Below, one piece after another: positions 10,863 through 22,033 of a stretch of 64,000 nucleotides of DNA. The DNA is taken from the NCBI GenBank assembly GCA_014529385.2, contig CM043944.1, positions 79,390,384 to 79,454,383 on the forward strand, written 5' to 3'. This DNA comes from Adiantum capillus-veneris (Eukaryota; Streptophyta; Polypodiopsida; Polypodiales; Pteridaceae). How positions within the stretch are numbered: position 1 is the stretch's first letter; every line of letters begins with the position of its first letter. The notes beneath the pieces are model-generated. The model did no database searches and had not been told where the DNA came from. It saw only the letters and a list, made by a program, of their open reading frames with translations. The position numbers and the translations under genes are program-made.

Positions 10863-11054
10863 TGTTGGGGTATAAAGCCCAATGTGGTCGCCCAGGTAAG
10901 TGGGCGGGCCGCCAGGTATGTACACATATTCTTTTGTAAAAACCTAATAAGAACTCACTATGCTCTACACATTACAGTAGAGCGAGTTCACCATATCGTC
11001 GTGCTCTTCTTCTCGCACTCTCTCTCGCGTCACACTTCCGCTCGTACTCCTTCA
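10863..11054 (+). repeat. 5' LTR of the Copia at 10863
   Basis: It begins TGTTGGGGTATAAAGCCC and ends ACTCCTTCA. The 3' copy is at 25810-26001. The differences I see are C/A in GTAGAG(C/A)GAG, two in ATAT(C/T)G(T/G)CG and one in GCACT(C/T)TCTC. That is about 2% divergence, so insertion was relatively recent. Confidence 0.93.
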
Positions 11055-11056
11055 AC

Positions 11057-11068
11057 TGGTATCAGAGC
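11057..11068 (+). promoter_or_regulatory. primer binding site, initiator Met-tRNA
   Basis: TGGTATCAGAGC, two bases after the LTR end, is the canonical plant Copia primer site for minus-strand DNA synthesis. Confidence 0.9.
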
Positions 11069-11789
11069 TCAGATCGAGGCTCGGGCCAGCACTGTAGGAG
11101 GCTAGAGTCACCAACTCAGATTGGAGTGAAATTCGACAGGCAAAGACACGGCCCCAAATCTCGTCAGAATTTCATTCTGAGGTCATCTCGGCCACCGTTC
11201 GGCTTCGACAAAGCTCTGCGCAGGCCATTTTCGACTACGTGGTCTCAGCGGGTGCAGATCCGACTCTGCAAATTTGAGGTTTTCGCCCTACGACTGCAGG
11301 TGCTGAGGATATCGACACTCCCAGAGTGTTGATTTGTGGCTGTCTACACATCGAAGGACGGCTCAGAGTTCTTGGAGGCGTGTCACATACGACACGGGCG
11401 CATCTACACATAGACTGTAGGCGACATCCACTAGGTCATCAGGTAGCTTGTGTTTGCTGCTTGATATTCCAGATTTCATCCTGACATTGCAGGTACTTCC
11501 ACATGGGATGTATTGTCAGAGATGATGTATGTTTGTTGAGGGTTTGCTGGCTGTGAGTCACGTAGCAAACAACCGCCACAGCGGTTACAGCATATAGTGG
11601 AAAATTTGTGGATGTATGACTTTGTGGGAAGTCTATGTACTGTCAGATTTACTGCAACCTTTGTTGAGGGTCGAGTGAGGTTTTATTGAGCTGGGGGATT
11701 CTCGAATGTTGAGATCCTTTCAGTGATACAGGTCTTGGAGCGATCCCTCGAGCACCCTTAGATCACTACAAAAGGTTGTGTGCTCTTGT

Positions 11790-12032
11790 GACGCTGTTAG
11801 CGATGGAAATACACTGGGTTTTTATAACCCCCGGCGTCGCTAAAACCGTCGCTAATAGCATCGCTACGAGAGCGTCGCTACGAGCGTCGCTATATGCGTC
11901 GCTATATAGAGACGCTCATAGCGATGCTTATAGCGACGGTCATAGCGATGGTTATAGCGACGTTTACACAGAAGTCTATAGCGACGTTGATAGCGACGCT
12001 CCAGAGCCATAAATAGCGACGGTTATAGCGAC
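11790..12032. repeat. left subterminal GCGACG/CGTCGCT motif array
   Basis: About 17 copies of a short motif around (T/A)AGCGA(C/T)G in both orientations fill the left 250 bp. In En/Spm such subterminal motifs bind the TNPA protein and mark the ends for excision. Here I infer that role by position and by their recurrence at the right end. Confidence 0.85.
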
Positions 12033-12389
12033 GCCCGAGAGAATTTTTTTTTGGTGACAGGGCATTGAATGCCCTGCCACCCATCAACCATATTGTACTT
12101 GATTCACTTTTAAAAAAAAGTGCAAGGGTAGATAATAGACCCAAAATAGTCACCCACAAGACGCATTGTTTGCAAAATTGACAAGCGTAAAATTGACAAT
12201 TGTACACATCATAGGCAAAATGAATTGATTGGCAAATGTAATAATGACAATTGTACAACATCATAGGCATAAAGAATTTATTGGCAAAATGAACTGCGGT
12301 GACAAATGTAATAATATACATGGTTCAAAAAGATGTATAAAATCCGTCTCATGATACATAAGCTATGAGAAACCCTAAACTAATGCTAT

Positions 12390-13666
12390 CTAGCTACGGC
12401 TAAACTGACGTCCTCTAGTCAGACGTCTCATCGCGTCCAAGCGGCGTATCTGTCGGATTCTGCAAAAAAAGACAATAAGACAGCTTTCAGTAAGTATAAA
12501 CATATAACGACATTTATAAAACAATACAAAAAATAGAAAAGAGTAAACCCTAATACTAACCATGCCTCCGCGAGAACTGAGAATGTCCATCAGGGCGTTT
12601 AAGCCCTTCCTGCATGCGTACTCGCGCTCGTACGGTGTGGGATCACGTCTTGTCATCGACCACTGTCAAAACATACAAAGATTTCATTATGTTAGAATTA
12701 AAAAACTCATAAAAGATAAACTATCGAACATAAAGAGCAATGCGAAAACACTTACAAAATCGGCCTCAAATGATGCCCATCCACCGCTCCCCAAGTGGTG
12801 CGAGCTCCCTGCCTCTACTCGCGCTCTGGCTGCATCCTTTTGTTGCTTCCACTTGTCGGGATTCTCGCGCGCTGCTTTCTTCGCATTCAATCTTCTTTGG
12901 CTAGCCAATCTGGCCTGTTCCACCCATGCTTGATTGCTTTTTGCACTTCGGAACGCTTGTGTTTGCAGTATTCGCACATTCGAATCTTCATCAGGTCTTC
13001 ATTGAAGCGCTGATCCCGTGTTGGAACGCGAAACTCATCATGAAGTATGCTGATGACTTTGTTTTTTAAATCACTTGGTACTTCACTCCATTTGTTTAGT
13101 ATGAAGTGTCTAAATAGCTGAGAGCAAAGACCACGCATGCGCGAGATCACCTTCTTGCCGTCATCATCCATGATGATGCCGCCACTGAAGTCGACGGAGT
13201 AAGGCAAGCCCTCTGGCCGGTGACGCGTGAACCTGGGTGTCCCGGCAGGGGTCTCTAGCGGTGTGTCGATGGGGGTACGGACGTCAGGTGTCTCCACTGG
13301 CGTCTGGGCCCCGAAGCGAGGAGTGTCGAGTGGGGTGGCTCCTGGCAGAGTAGGTAGAGGTGTGTAGCTGCTAGGAACAGTCAGCCGCGCAAAACCTGGC
13401 GTAGATGGCGATGCTGTGGCTGGTGTGGGGGCGGGCAAAGAAGGGGAGGGTAAAGAGCCTCGTCGAACACGAGGCGGTGTGGAGGCATCAGCGGCGGAAT
13501 CCCCACAACAACCGCCACCGCCACCACTAGAGTGCCGGTGTCTAGCCGAGTGTGAAGATCGTCTCGTCGACGCCGAAGCTTCGAAGCGCGCTGAATGCTC
13601 CGAAAGAGAGGGAGATGCGGATGGAGTAGGAACGCGCGATGATGCGCCAGAGCGATAACGCTCCAC
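12390..13666 (-). pseudogene. CACTA TNPA-like gene (plant transposase Ptta/En/Spm type)
   Basis: Exon A (13666-12756) encodes a Ser/Pro/Thr-rich N-terminus with PVETP/PIDTPLETP repeats. A conserved block follows (ILHDEFRVPTRDQRFNEDLMKIRM), then, after a frameshift near 12900-12940, NAKKAARENPDKWKQQKDAA, typical of this family. It ends at a GTAAGT donor (12755). Exon B (12662-12561, MTRRDPTPYEREYACRKGLN) and exon C (12459-12390) are bounded by good AG acceptors and a GTTAGT donor. The protein would bind the subterminal motifs and assist excision. Divergent splice use could hide the apparent frameshift. Confidence 0.7.
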
Positions 13667-13992
13667 GTACCACTGTCTCTGCTACGGTGACAAAGAAGAA
13701 AGAAACTCCTCATCATCCATACCCGCATTAAACACACGAATATTTAAACTTAATATTGAATGAATAGAGTAGACAATGACACAAAGACCATTAAATACAA
13801 TGACGTAATGACGCATATAAATAAAATGACGCAATGAATTGAGTGATAGAAGAGGCAAGTCGAAAACTCATAATTTTCAATCAAAAGATGTGAGCGCGAG
13901 TAGAAAAGAGCGTTATACACCATGGAAAGTACTTAGAGAGCCAGAGCTTTTACAACACGGAGCAAAATTGTTCAAATACAATATTTGTGGCT

Positions 13993-16900
13993 TTAAGAGA
14001 TCTCTCTCTCATCCTCGCATAGCTCAGCATAACTTCCTATATCTATATAGAGCTCTCCGTTTAAACACATATCCTCTGTTTCATTTTGTAGCTCCTCTGC
14101 ATGCACCCCATATAGAGTAGTAGCATCTTGATGCTCGTCTGGCACCACCGCAGCGGCTTCTGATTGAGCATCTTCTCTGATCTCCTCCATTGATGCCGTT
14201 GTGATTGGCACATGGTAGCCTTCATACGTCCTTGCACTACGAGGGGCTACCTCTATGACGTACCACCAGTTTGATGTAGACTTTGTAGGATGAAATATTA
14301 CCTGCCAGAGCCACATAACTTACATGAGAGCTTTCAAGCACATAACTTGTAAAAGGGGGATGTTAACTATTTACATACTTACTTGTTCACAATGCTCGGG
14401 TAGTACGAAAGTGTCTCTTAGGTCAATCCATTTCTTAGTAGAATCCACCTCAAGAAAACCAGACTCTCCTCTACGCACAGTAGCGTTGCGACCCTCCATG
14501 ATTATCTTGAACCATTGCACGTTGTCGAGAAATTTGCGGTCTTGCCAGGAAAGCACCGGGCTTATGGCTGTGAGAGTTTGTGAGAGAACTCAACAAAAAC
14601 TATATGAAGGAGTTGAACCATAGATGCCATGAAGACTAGGGTTTGGAAAGAAGTGCAATCAAAGAAGACTCACTCTTTCTCTCTTGCACTCACACACACA
14701 CAAAGAAAGAACGCAAAAGAGAATGTCAAAACAATACGAAGATGAAAACATCAAGGCTATGGTCATATCATATCATGGGTAATATGAAAGGGTTAATTGA
14801 TGAGTTAATAGCATTCAATCTTGGCTGACCAAATAGGCTACGAATTGTTCTTTGGAATTGTAGTTTTGTGCTTACCATAATATATATATTTTGTCTAGTG
14901 ATTGGGATTAATTGTGTGTAAAAATCCTCTTGGTTCATAGCAAGATAACTACGCTTACATCAAAAGAAAAATTATAGTCTATGAGAGGTAGTATGATGGG
15001 ATCCGGTGATAGAAGTATTTCATTGAGCCTTTCAGGGCCAAAGAGAAACACTATACATTGTTGAAAGTGTATTTTACGGCTAATCCATACGTTAATTCTA
15101 ATAGATTGTACAGAGTGAAAGCGATAGAAATGATCATCATGTGGGTTATTCATCTAGGATAGTATGTGAGAAATGTAGATATGAGAGAAGTGAAGAGATG
15201 AGAATTTTTCCTCCCAAGCCCTATTCTTGCCCGTAGACAATAAGGATACTGCGGGGAGAGATGTACCTGTACCAAAGAGAACCTAAAATTTGTAGAGAGG
15301 ATGAATTACTAAGAGTGAGAGAGATAGATTTGGTTAAGGAGATGAGATTAAATACACCTTCTTTGATTAGAGTTGATCTTCCAAGGATAGCGTACAAGAA
15401 TGGCTAGTCTTCCTCTAGGAGAAAGTGTAGGCTTGGGCTTATGTTAATGGGGCTAAGTACAATTAGGCATTACTACTCACTCCCTCAAGAATTCCTCTCA
15501 TCAATGGCTTGAATGCTTGAGTTCCTTCCAAGGAAGAAGAGGTCCCCTTTTATAGGTGAAGGGAACCCCCAAGGGTTTACACAAGAAGAGAGGAGCCAGT
15601 GTGAACAGGAATTGGAAAATTTGGAAATGAGCTGCCCCTGCATGATGTGGGTAGACTTGGGTCCAGTATTTTGATCATATCTCCTCAACCGTTGCTCCAA
15701 ATAAAAAAGTAAAAATATGGACAAAAACTTCAGCTCATTAGCTACGATTTTTATTTTAAAATTGTTTTCCAATTCAGATTGGAACCTTGTGTAAAAAATT
15801 CATCAAAATAGGGTCCATTTATGGCAGCAAAAGTCTTCATGTGGTCTCCTTAGCCTAGACTTTCATTTAATTCCAAAGGACACCTCATGCCATATGAAAG
15901 CATGACATTGCTCCTTGACAAAGTTTTGTAATCATGCTTGCAATAATGCATTAAAATAAGTGTATCTTTGAAATCATGCCACCTAGTGTCCCACTAGGAT
16001 TTGATTCTCTCCTAGTAGCTATTTAAAAAGAAATATAAGAAAAGTATAAAAAATACATAGAATATATATATATTGGAGTTTACCCTAAATATAGGATCTA
16101 GCTAGGGTGTGAGATGATAATGAAATAGTAGAAATAAAGAATCAATGCTTTTTGCCCCAAGTTAAAGATGCGGAGCTATTGATGCTTTTCCCATAGTATT
16201 TTCTGATGGTAAAGTAAGGATAGGTTACCCTTGAGAAAAATAATAGGATGAGATAGAAGGTTTATTATTATACTTAAATATGCATATGTACACTATAGGA
16301 AATATAATTATGTATCTAAAAAAATACAAGATAGATCTTGTAGCATGCGTTCCCACTATGTACGTGTCACAACACGACAACGTCGAACAAGTCGACAAAA
16401 AATCCTCTGTAATCGATCCTCAAAATCTCTTCTAGCGTGCCGAAGTAAGTGAGTTCCGCCACCACAGGATCTGCATCAGAGGAACGTTGTCGACTAGACT
16501 GTTCAAATTTTGCCATGATTCCACAATCTTGAGTAAAACGCTTTTTGACGATCCGTTCCACCCTAAAATGTCGACCTTTACACCATGCTGCTGTGTATGA
16601 CTTATACTACAACGAACAAAGATTATGAGTGGCCGTTCAAACGTTTAGAAATAAAGTCACTAGCTAGTCGTACATTGCAAACTTACCTTGGTCGCGCAAC
16701 CCCGAGAGTACTCCCACTCTTCCTCAGTCACTTCGTCACCGCATTGTTGTGCGCTTTTCAATTGGTTGTGCAACCATCTTAAGCTCATGAATGTTGGTAG
16801 GCTCTCTAGAACCGTCGGATAGTGCATCGGTGGTCGTCTTCCCCGTCTCCACTCGATTCGTGCCCTTTGTCGCTCTTGCTTTGCATCCTCATATTGTGAA

Positions 16901-19213
16901 ATCCACTTTTGCATCACTGGATTGTGAAGCATGCAAAATCGGTTGATTTTAGCCTCTAGATCTTCCGTCATCTTCTTCTCAACACCGAGATTGCACATGA
17001 CAATCCCAGATATGCGCTCATCATCTATGGTTCGCCATAGCGTGTCCCGGGCTTTATCAAATCCGTCTAGCCACTCTCCAATGTACACTAGGGACTCTGA
17101 TACCAACCAACCTTCTGCCATGCTATTCTCCGGACGTGCCTTTTGACGCACATATCCCTTAGTAATGCCAATCGTGTGACTTCAAACCGGTAAGCTTTCC
17201 TTCTTTAGTAAAACACGTTCGGAGCGAGTGCATTACGCCAGTGGGGGTCCGCAAAGATCGAATGGTCTCTTTTACTTTGCGTTCTTGGGCTCCTATGAAA
17301 ATCCATGGTGCTTTAGGGAGTTTTATCGATCCATCAGACGCTGTTTGCGGCCAATATTGCTCCATACGATCCACATTTCTAAGGTCAACTCTGGCTCCCA
17401 AAGTATCTTTCTTGCCGGTCAGATGGTCCCATAGTAGATTACCCACATTCTTGAATATATGCATTGGATCGAGCAAGTGATTGATCATGAGTCGGGGCCA
17501 GTATGGTAACTCGTACCATAGAGATAGTCTCTTCATCCCTGGAGGCAATCCGTCATCGCACATCTCCTTCTGCTCTAACCATGCTTGTGCAGACATCCTT
17601 GGTGGCTCTCTTCCCAAAAAGCCATCGCGTAACACATGATTCTCTGGAAGATACGCTTGATGACCTTCGTAGATTTGCTTCTTCAGTGAGGGTGCCCTAC
17701 GTGCATTCAGTCTAGGTCCACATGTGACACATGCTCTGTATCCGCTTGTTTGAAGCCCTGCATGTTTACACATGATAATAGATCAACTATTGGAAAAAAC
17801 AAGATTTACAGTGTCTGAGTGAGGAGTGTCAATAGATCGATCGCCTGAGCATTCTGTTAGCCCGGGATAGTCATGCATGGTCCACATTAGAATGCCTCTG
17901 ATCAAAGCATTCCGTCGTCCTGTGTGTCGGCTCATATCCACCACCTCTATGCCAATCCATAATTGTTGTAGCTCTTCCAATAGTGGACGAAGATACACAT
18001 CCATATTCTCCACTTTATATCGCCCTGGCACAATCAAGCTTAGCCATAGGTGCCCCTTCTTCGTAGTCAACCACGGGGGAATGTTGTAGTTGACGATGAC
18101 AACGGGCCATACACTGTAAGATGTTGATCTTTGACCAAATGGATTTACGCCATCCATAGCCAGGCCTAAGCGCAAATTTCGAGCTTCCCTGGCAAAATCC
18201 GACCATGTTCCATCTATATGTTTCTAGGCTACGCAATCTGCAGGAATTCGTAGCACACCATCCGAAGATTTATTCTCCTCATGCCATGATGCTAGGGCGG
18301 CCATGGACTTACATTCGAAGAAATGCTTGATGCGAGGAAGCAGAGGAAAATGTCGCAAAACCTTTTGTGGAATTTTTGTCCCGTGGAGATCTACTCGATA
18401 TCTTTCGGAATCACATTTCGGACACTTCTCCATGTCTATGTATTCCCCTCTGAAAAGAATGCAGTCATTAGGACAAGCGTGGATAGAATTGTAATCCATC
18501 CCCAAGTTTTGCAAAATCTTTCTTGCTTCATCTCGGGAATTTGGCATCACATTGTCAGCTGGTAGTATGTGCTCTTTAAGCAATCTACACAACATAAAAA
18601 TACGATACAATCGTGTAAAAATCTATCAGATCATTATACATTTAGAGTTTTATTAAAGTAAACTAATTGTAATAGATCACCTGAAAAGCGCTGTGACGCT
18701 AGTGTCACTCCATCCAAACTTTGCCTGCATGTTGAGAAGAACCAGGAGTGCTTTCAATCTAGACACACGTGCTCCATTATACAATGGCGTATCGGCTTCA
18801 CTTTTCATATCATCATAGATAAGCCTTTCTGAATCCATGATCGTCTTGATCATTTCATCAATCTTGGGCTCAAACATTGCCTCCTTGGGAATGTGCTCTG
18901 CATGAATATCCCCCGAGCTGTCAGAGGCTACATCTTGTGGTCTCACATACGCTGCTTGACCAAAGCGCCTGCGAACACGTCTATTGGGTTGCAAGATTTC
19001 TCCTTGTTGGCCAGCGTCAGAGTCCGATGAGTTATAATTAGCAACAACTCGATCTATAATAGATGGATCGAACTCGCCAAATTTGCGAACGTGCTGCAAA
19101 GAAACACGTCTTGTTCGTCGCACACCATGCTTGCATTGATTACAAGGACATAAGACCCTCGTTGAGAGATAGGTGTTTCGGTTGGACGGTCCCACATCCT
19201 CGTCACTACTCAT
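13993..19213 (-). pseudogene. CACTA TNP2-type transposase gene
   Basis: Exon 1 (19213-18681) has the transposase-associated N-terminus with a CPCNQCKHG cysteine pattern and ends at a GTGATC donor. Exon 2 starts at 18584 after TAG and carries CPNDCILFRGEY and a CPKC motif. A TAG at 18224 replaces a Trp usual before KHID. Next come the TNP2 core (18175-17783: LGLAMDGVNPFG, IPPWLTTKKGHLWLSLIVPG; 17773-17159: LPYWPRLMINHLLDPMHIFKN), a truncated DUF4218-like part (17151-16660), and DUF4216-like parts (16561-16367, 14568-14383, 14301-13993). The gene would cut and join the element ends. Confidence 0.8.
14569..16366. other. 1.8 kb AT-rich interruption inside the transposase gene
   Basis: The DUF4216-like region stops at 16367 and resumes at 14568 after a CTCTCACAG acceptor. 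It is therefore either a large intron or an intron holding another insertion. On the minus strand TATAAAAGGGGACC (about 15545-15560) resembles an LTR-type promoter. I could not find matching long terminal repeats or a target duplication, and I see no coding domain. Confidence 0.4.
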
Positions 19214-19273
19214 AATGAGGATAAAAATCTTATAACCTCGACAACAAATTTAATATTCTATTGGCATTCTTCG

Positions 19274-19325
<52 letters not shown>

Positions 19326-19755
19326 CTCACATTCTCTAGTCATGTCCAATCCCCGCACACCTCGGTCTAGAGGTGCACGGAGATCAGAACCACCGGGTTA
19401 TAATCTCGTCTTTATTGGTCAATACCTATATTTGTGGGTACAAGAAATCTATAGACCCACGTCTACATGATACTGCATGTAGTGGACAAAACCCCTTTGC
19501 CTCTTCTCTAGCTGTAGCACTTCACAGCATCTTAACATCTTTTCACAGTAGATGTTTTCACTGTTCGTCTAACTCTAAACCCTAAACCGTAAGTAATTCT
19601 TGCGTGGACTCGATCTAACGTAAATAAGCGTAAATCTAAATAAACGTAAATCTAACTAAAAATAAACCTAAATCTAATTTAACGTAAGTCTACATCTAAC
19701 CTAATCTTTAACGTCTTTTGGGATAGTTTCCTACGACGTTAAAACTCTCTTCTTC

Positions 19756-19791
<36 letters not shown>

Positions 19792-20940
19792 ACCTAAATA
19801 AACCTAAGTCTAATCTAATATAACATAAATCTAAATCTAACGTAAATTATGTTATATTAAAAACAAAGAACTAAACTAACAGGGATTATAAGAACCTTAA
19901 AACTGATTTAACACATAATTTTTCACATAACTCGGCAAGAGTTGGCATTCTCATCACTAAAGATGTGAGAGTTAACTTCCGGCGGTGACGCTGCCTCATC
20001 TCCATCCAATGTGAGAGTTAACTTCCGGCGGTGACGCTGCCTCATCTTCAAAGAGTGTTACTAACTTTGAAGTTGCTGTTGAATGACTAGAGGTTGTCTA
20101 GATGGTCATTGTCGGGGATGTAGTGACTCTTGCCGCCCTGAAGATCCACCTTCTTCCCTATCTTCTGAAGACATTTCACCAGTACTTTTGGATCGACGGA
20201 CCCACCATGAGTGAAGGCAGCAATACCCTATATTCCATTGAGGGCTTTCTTCACCCGCTTCATGCAGGCATCGCAGTCTATGGAGACCTAAATCTAATCT
20301 AATATAACGAAAATCTAAATCTAGCATAAATAAACGTAAATCTAACTAAAAATAAACCTAAATCTAATCTAATTTAACTTAAATAAACCTAAATCTAATT
20401 TAACGTAAGTCTACATCTAACCTAATCTTTAACGTCTTTTAGGATAGTTTCCTACGACGTTATAACTCTCTTCTTCTTGTGTGTGTGCGCGTGTGTGGAT
20501 GTGTGTGCCAATAAAAAGAGATAAATGGTATAACCTTTCTATCACCCATGCCAAGTATGATAGATTGGTTATGCCATTTCCCTCTTGAATAATAGGTCTT
20601 GAGTTCAACTCCTCGTCGGCTAGATCTTTAGGTCTTTTAATTTTAATTAGTTTCCTACGACGTTAAATTAGTTTCTCTCTCTTTCTCTCTCAATGTGTGT
20701 GCGTTTTTTTGTTTATGCATGTTTTCTCTCTCTTTTCCTCTCTCAATGTTCGGTTTTTTGTTTATGCATGTTCTCTCTCTCTTTTCCTCTCTCAATGTGT
20801 GCGTTTTTTGTTTATGCATGCTCTCTCTCTCTCTCTCTTTTCCTCTCTCAATGTGTGTGTGCATTCTTTGTTTATGTACGTGTGTGTGTGTTTTTGTTTA
20901 TGTTTGTACTCTTTCTCTCTCTCTCTCTCTCTCAAAAACA

Positions 20941-21008
<68 letters not shown>

Positions 21009-21112
21009 GGGAGAGAGAAAGAGGGGAAGGGAACATTAGAGTGAGGAGAGGGAAGGAGCATACCTGGCTCTCCTTCCTCTCCTCGTGTGTGTGTGTGTGT
21101 GTGTGTGTGGAG

Positions 21113-21171
<59 letters not shown>

Positions 21172-21249
21172 TTACCTGCTCCTTGCTTGAGGGTGCCGAA
21201 AAACTCAGATCTGAGATCTGAGTTTTTTGGGCGCTCTCTGTTATTTTTT
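19214..21249. repeat. CACTA right-hand non-coding region: microsatellites and a 721-bp-spaced duplication
   Basis: It contains (CT)n at 19276-19322, (GT)n at 19757-19786, (GT)n/(GA)n at 20943-21029 and 21084-21170, and AAATCTAA(C/T)-type phrases. A segment at 19610-19770 recurs at 20315-20490: TAACGTAAGTCTACATC to TTTCCTACGACGTTA, then a GT tract, offset 721 bp. A further 46-bp-spaced duplication of GTGAGAGTTAACTTCCGGCG lies at 19965-20050. No gene is recognised. Confidence 0.75.
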
Positions 21250-21379
21250 TTAGCCCAGCCGGCGTCGCTATGAGCGTCGCAAATTTACTTGTAAATTTGC
21301 GACGCTCATAACGATGCCGGGATTTTTTTTTTGAGCGTCGCTGTGTGAGCGTCGCTAATATGAATAGCCTCTTGTAGTG
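21206..21379. repeat. right subterminal region of CACTA with hairpins
   Basis: An inverted repeat AACTCAGATCT-G-AGATCTGAGTT lies at about 21206-21228. A second, about 24-bp arms around GTAAATTTGCGACGCTCAT, lies at about 21263-21315. GCGTCGC motifs continue to the terminus. The CGTCGCT motifs match those of the left end, as expected of transposase-binding subterminal repeats. Confidence 0.85.
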
Positions 21380-21743
21380 GATAGGCAGCTAGGATGTATT
21401 GACTGTGAGTTAGACAGTTGGGATTGCATCTTTGCTTTACTGCCATTGAGGCATTGTCGCAGTCTATGCTTACAGGATAGTGACAGGACAGTCAGAGACA
21501 GTACAGGTGCAAGACAGGTTTACCCACAGCTTACAGTGTCAGAGAGACAGTGTTTTTGAGCTATTTTTTTGGTCTGTTTTTAGTACACCAGAGCCATTTT
21601 ACAAAGGAGACTTTGCCAAAATTTCTGCAGAATCTGAAGCTTTCTTGGTTCATTTGACAGGTTGATATTGGTTCAGAGGTCAGTTTACAGGGGAAACTCT
21701 GCCGAATTTTTCCCAGGAAAGTAAACCACTGTGAAGCGTAGCT

Positions 21744-22033
21744 ATGGCTGGATCACAGGACACTGCTCTTTACAATATCAAGAAGCTGGATGGAACCAAT
21801 TTCCCATTGTGGAAGAAGCAGATTTGGCACGTGTTGGTACAAAAGAAGCAGATAAAACCTATAAAGATCAAGGGGATAAAACCAGAAGATATGGACGAAG
21901 ATGAATGGAGCGAAATGGATGAATTGGCACTTTCTACCATTATGCTGACTTTGGCAGCGTTTACTTCAATGTAGCAGACGAGATGTTGGCTTATCAAGCA
22001 TGGTTAAAGCTGAGTGATCTTTATGAGAAGTAG
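21744..22033 (+). pseudogene. gag: Copia gag, N-terminal part, frameshifted
   Basis: The ATG at 21744 opens a 76-codon frame with the Copia gag head (YNIKKLDGTNFPLWKKQIW, then DEDEWSEMDELALSTIMLTL). A frameshift near 21957-21965 moves the homologous sequence (VADEMLAYQAWLKLSDLYEK) to another frame, where a TAG at 22031-22033 interrupts it just before SAASQVYW. Gag builds the particle, and these two lesions probably abolish it. The start is chosen for the conserved head and its distance from the primer site. Confidence 0.85.

Larger units (their letters stand above)
11764..21379 (-). mobile_element. CACTA (En/Spm-type) DNA transposon, 9.6 kb
   Basis: The left end is CACTACAAAAGG and the right end is the complement of CACTACAAGAGG. 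Both are flanked by the 3-bp duplication GAT (11761-11763 and 21380-21382), as CACTA elements make. Both ends carry many GCGACG-like subterminal motifs. Inside, on the minus strand, are a TNP2-type transposase gene (19213 to about 13993) and a TNPA-like gene (13666-12390). It sits in the Copia leader. The transposase has a nonsense codon and an internal deletion, so it is not autonomous now. Confidence 0.93.

Noticed and set aside
11176-11760. Possible extra gene in the Copia leader
   Set aside because: Short frames only. The region lies between the primer site and gag and reads as an untranslated leader.
12562-12933. Plus-strand 123-codon frame in the CACTA left part
   Set aside because: Antisense to exons of the TNPA-like gene, which show family motifs and splice sites on the minus strand.
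19600-20420. Interstitial telomere repeat, because of AAACCTAAATCTAA phrases
   Set aside because: The phrases are degenerate and do not form runs of the plant telomere unit CCCTAAA.
20655-21190. Open frames up to 165 codons within the CACTA right arm
   Set aside because: They consist of dinucleotide-tract dipeptides and CT-rich repeats, with no conserved domain or start context.
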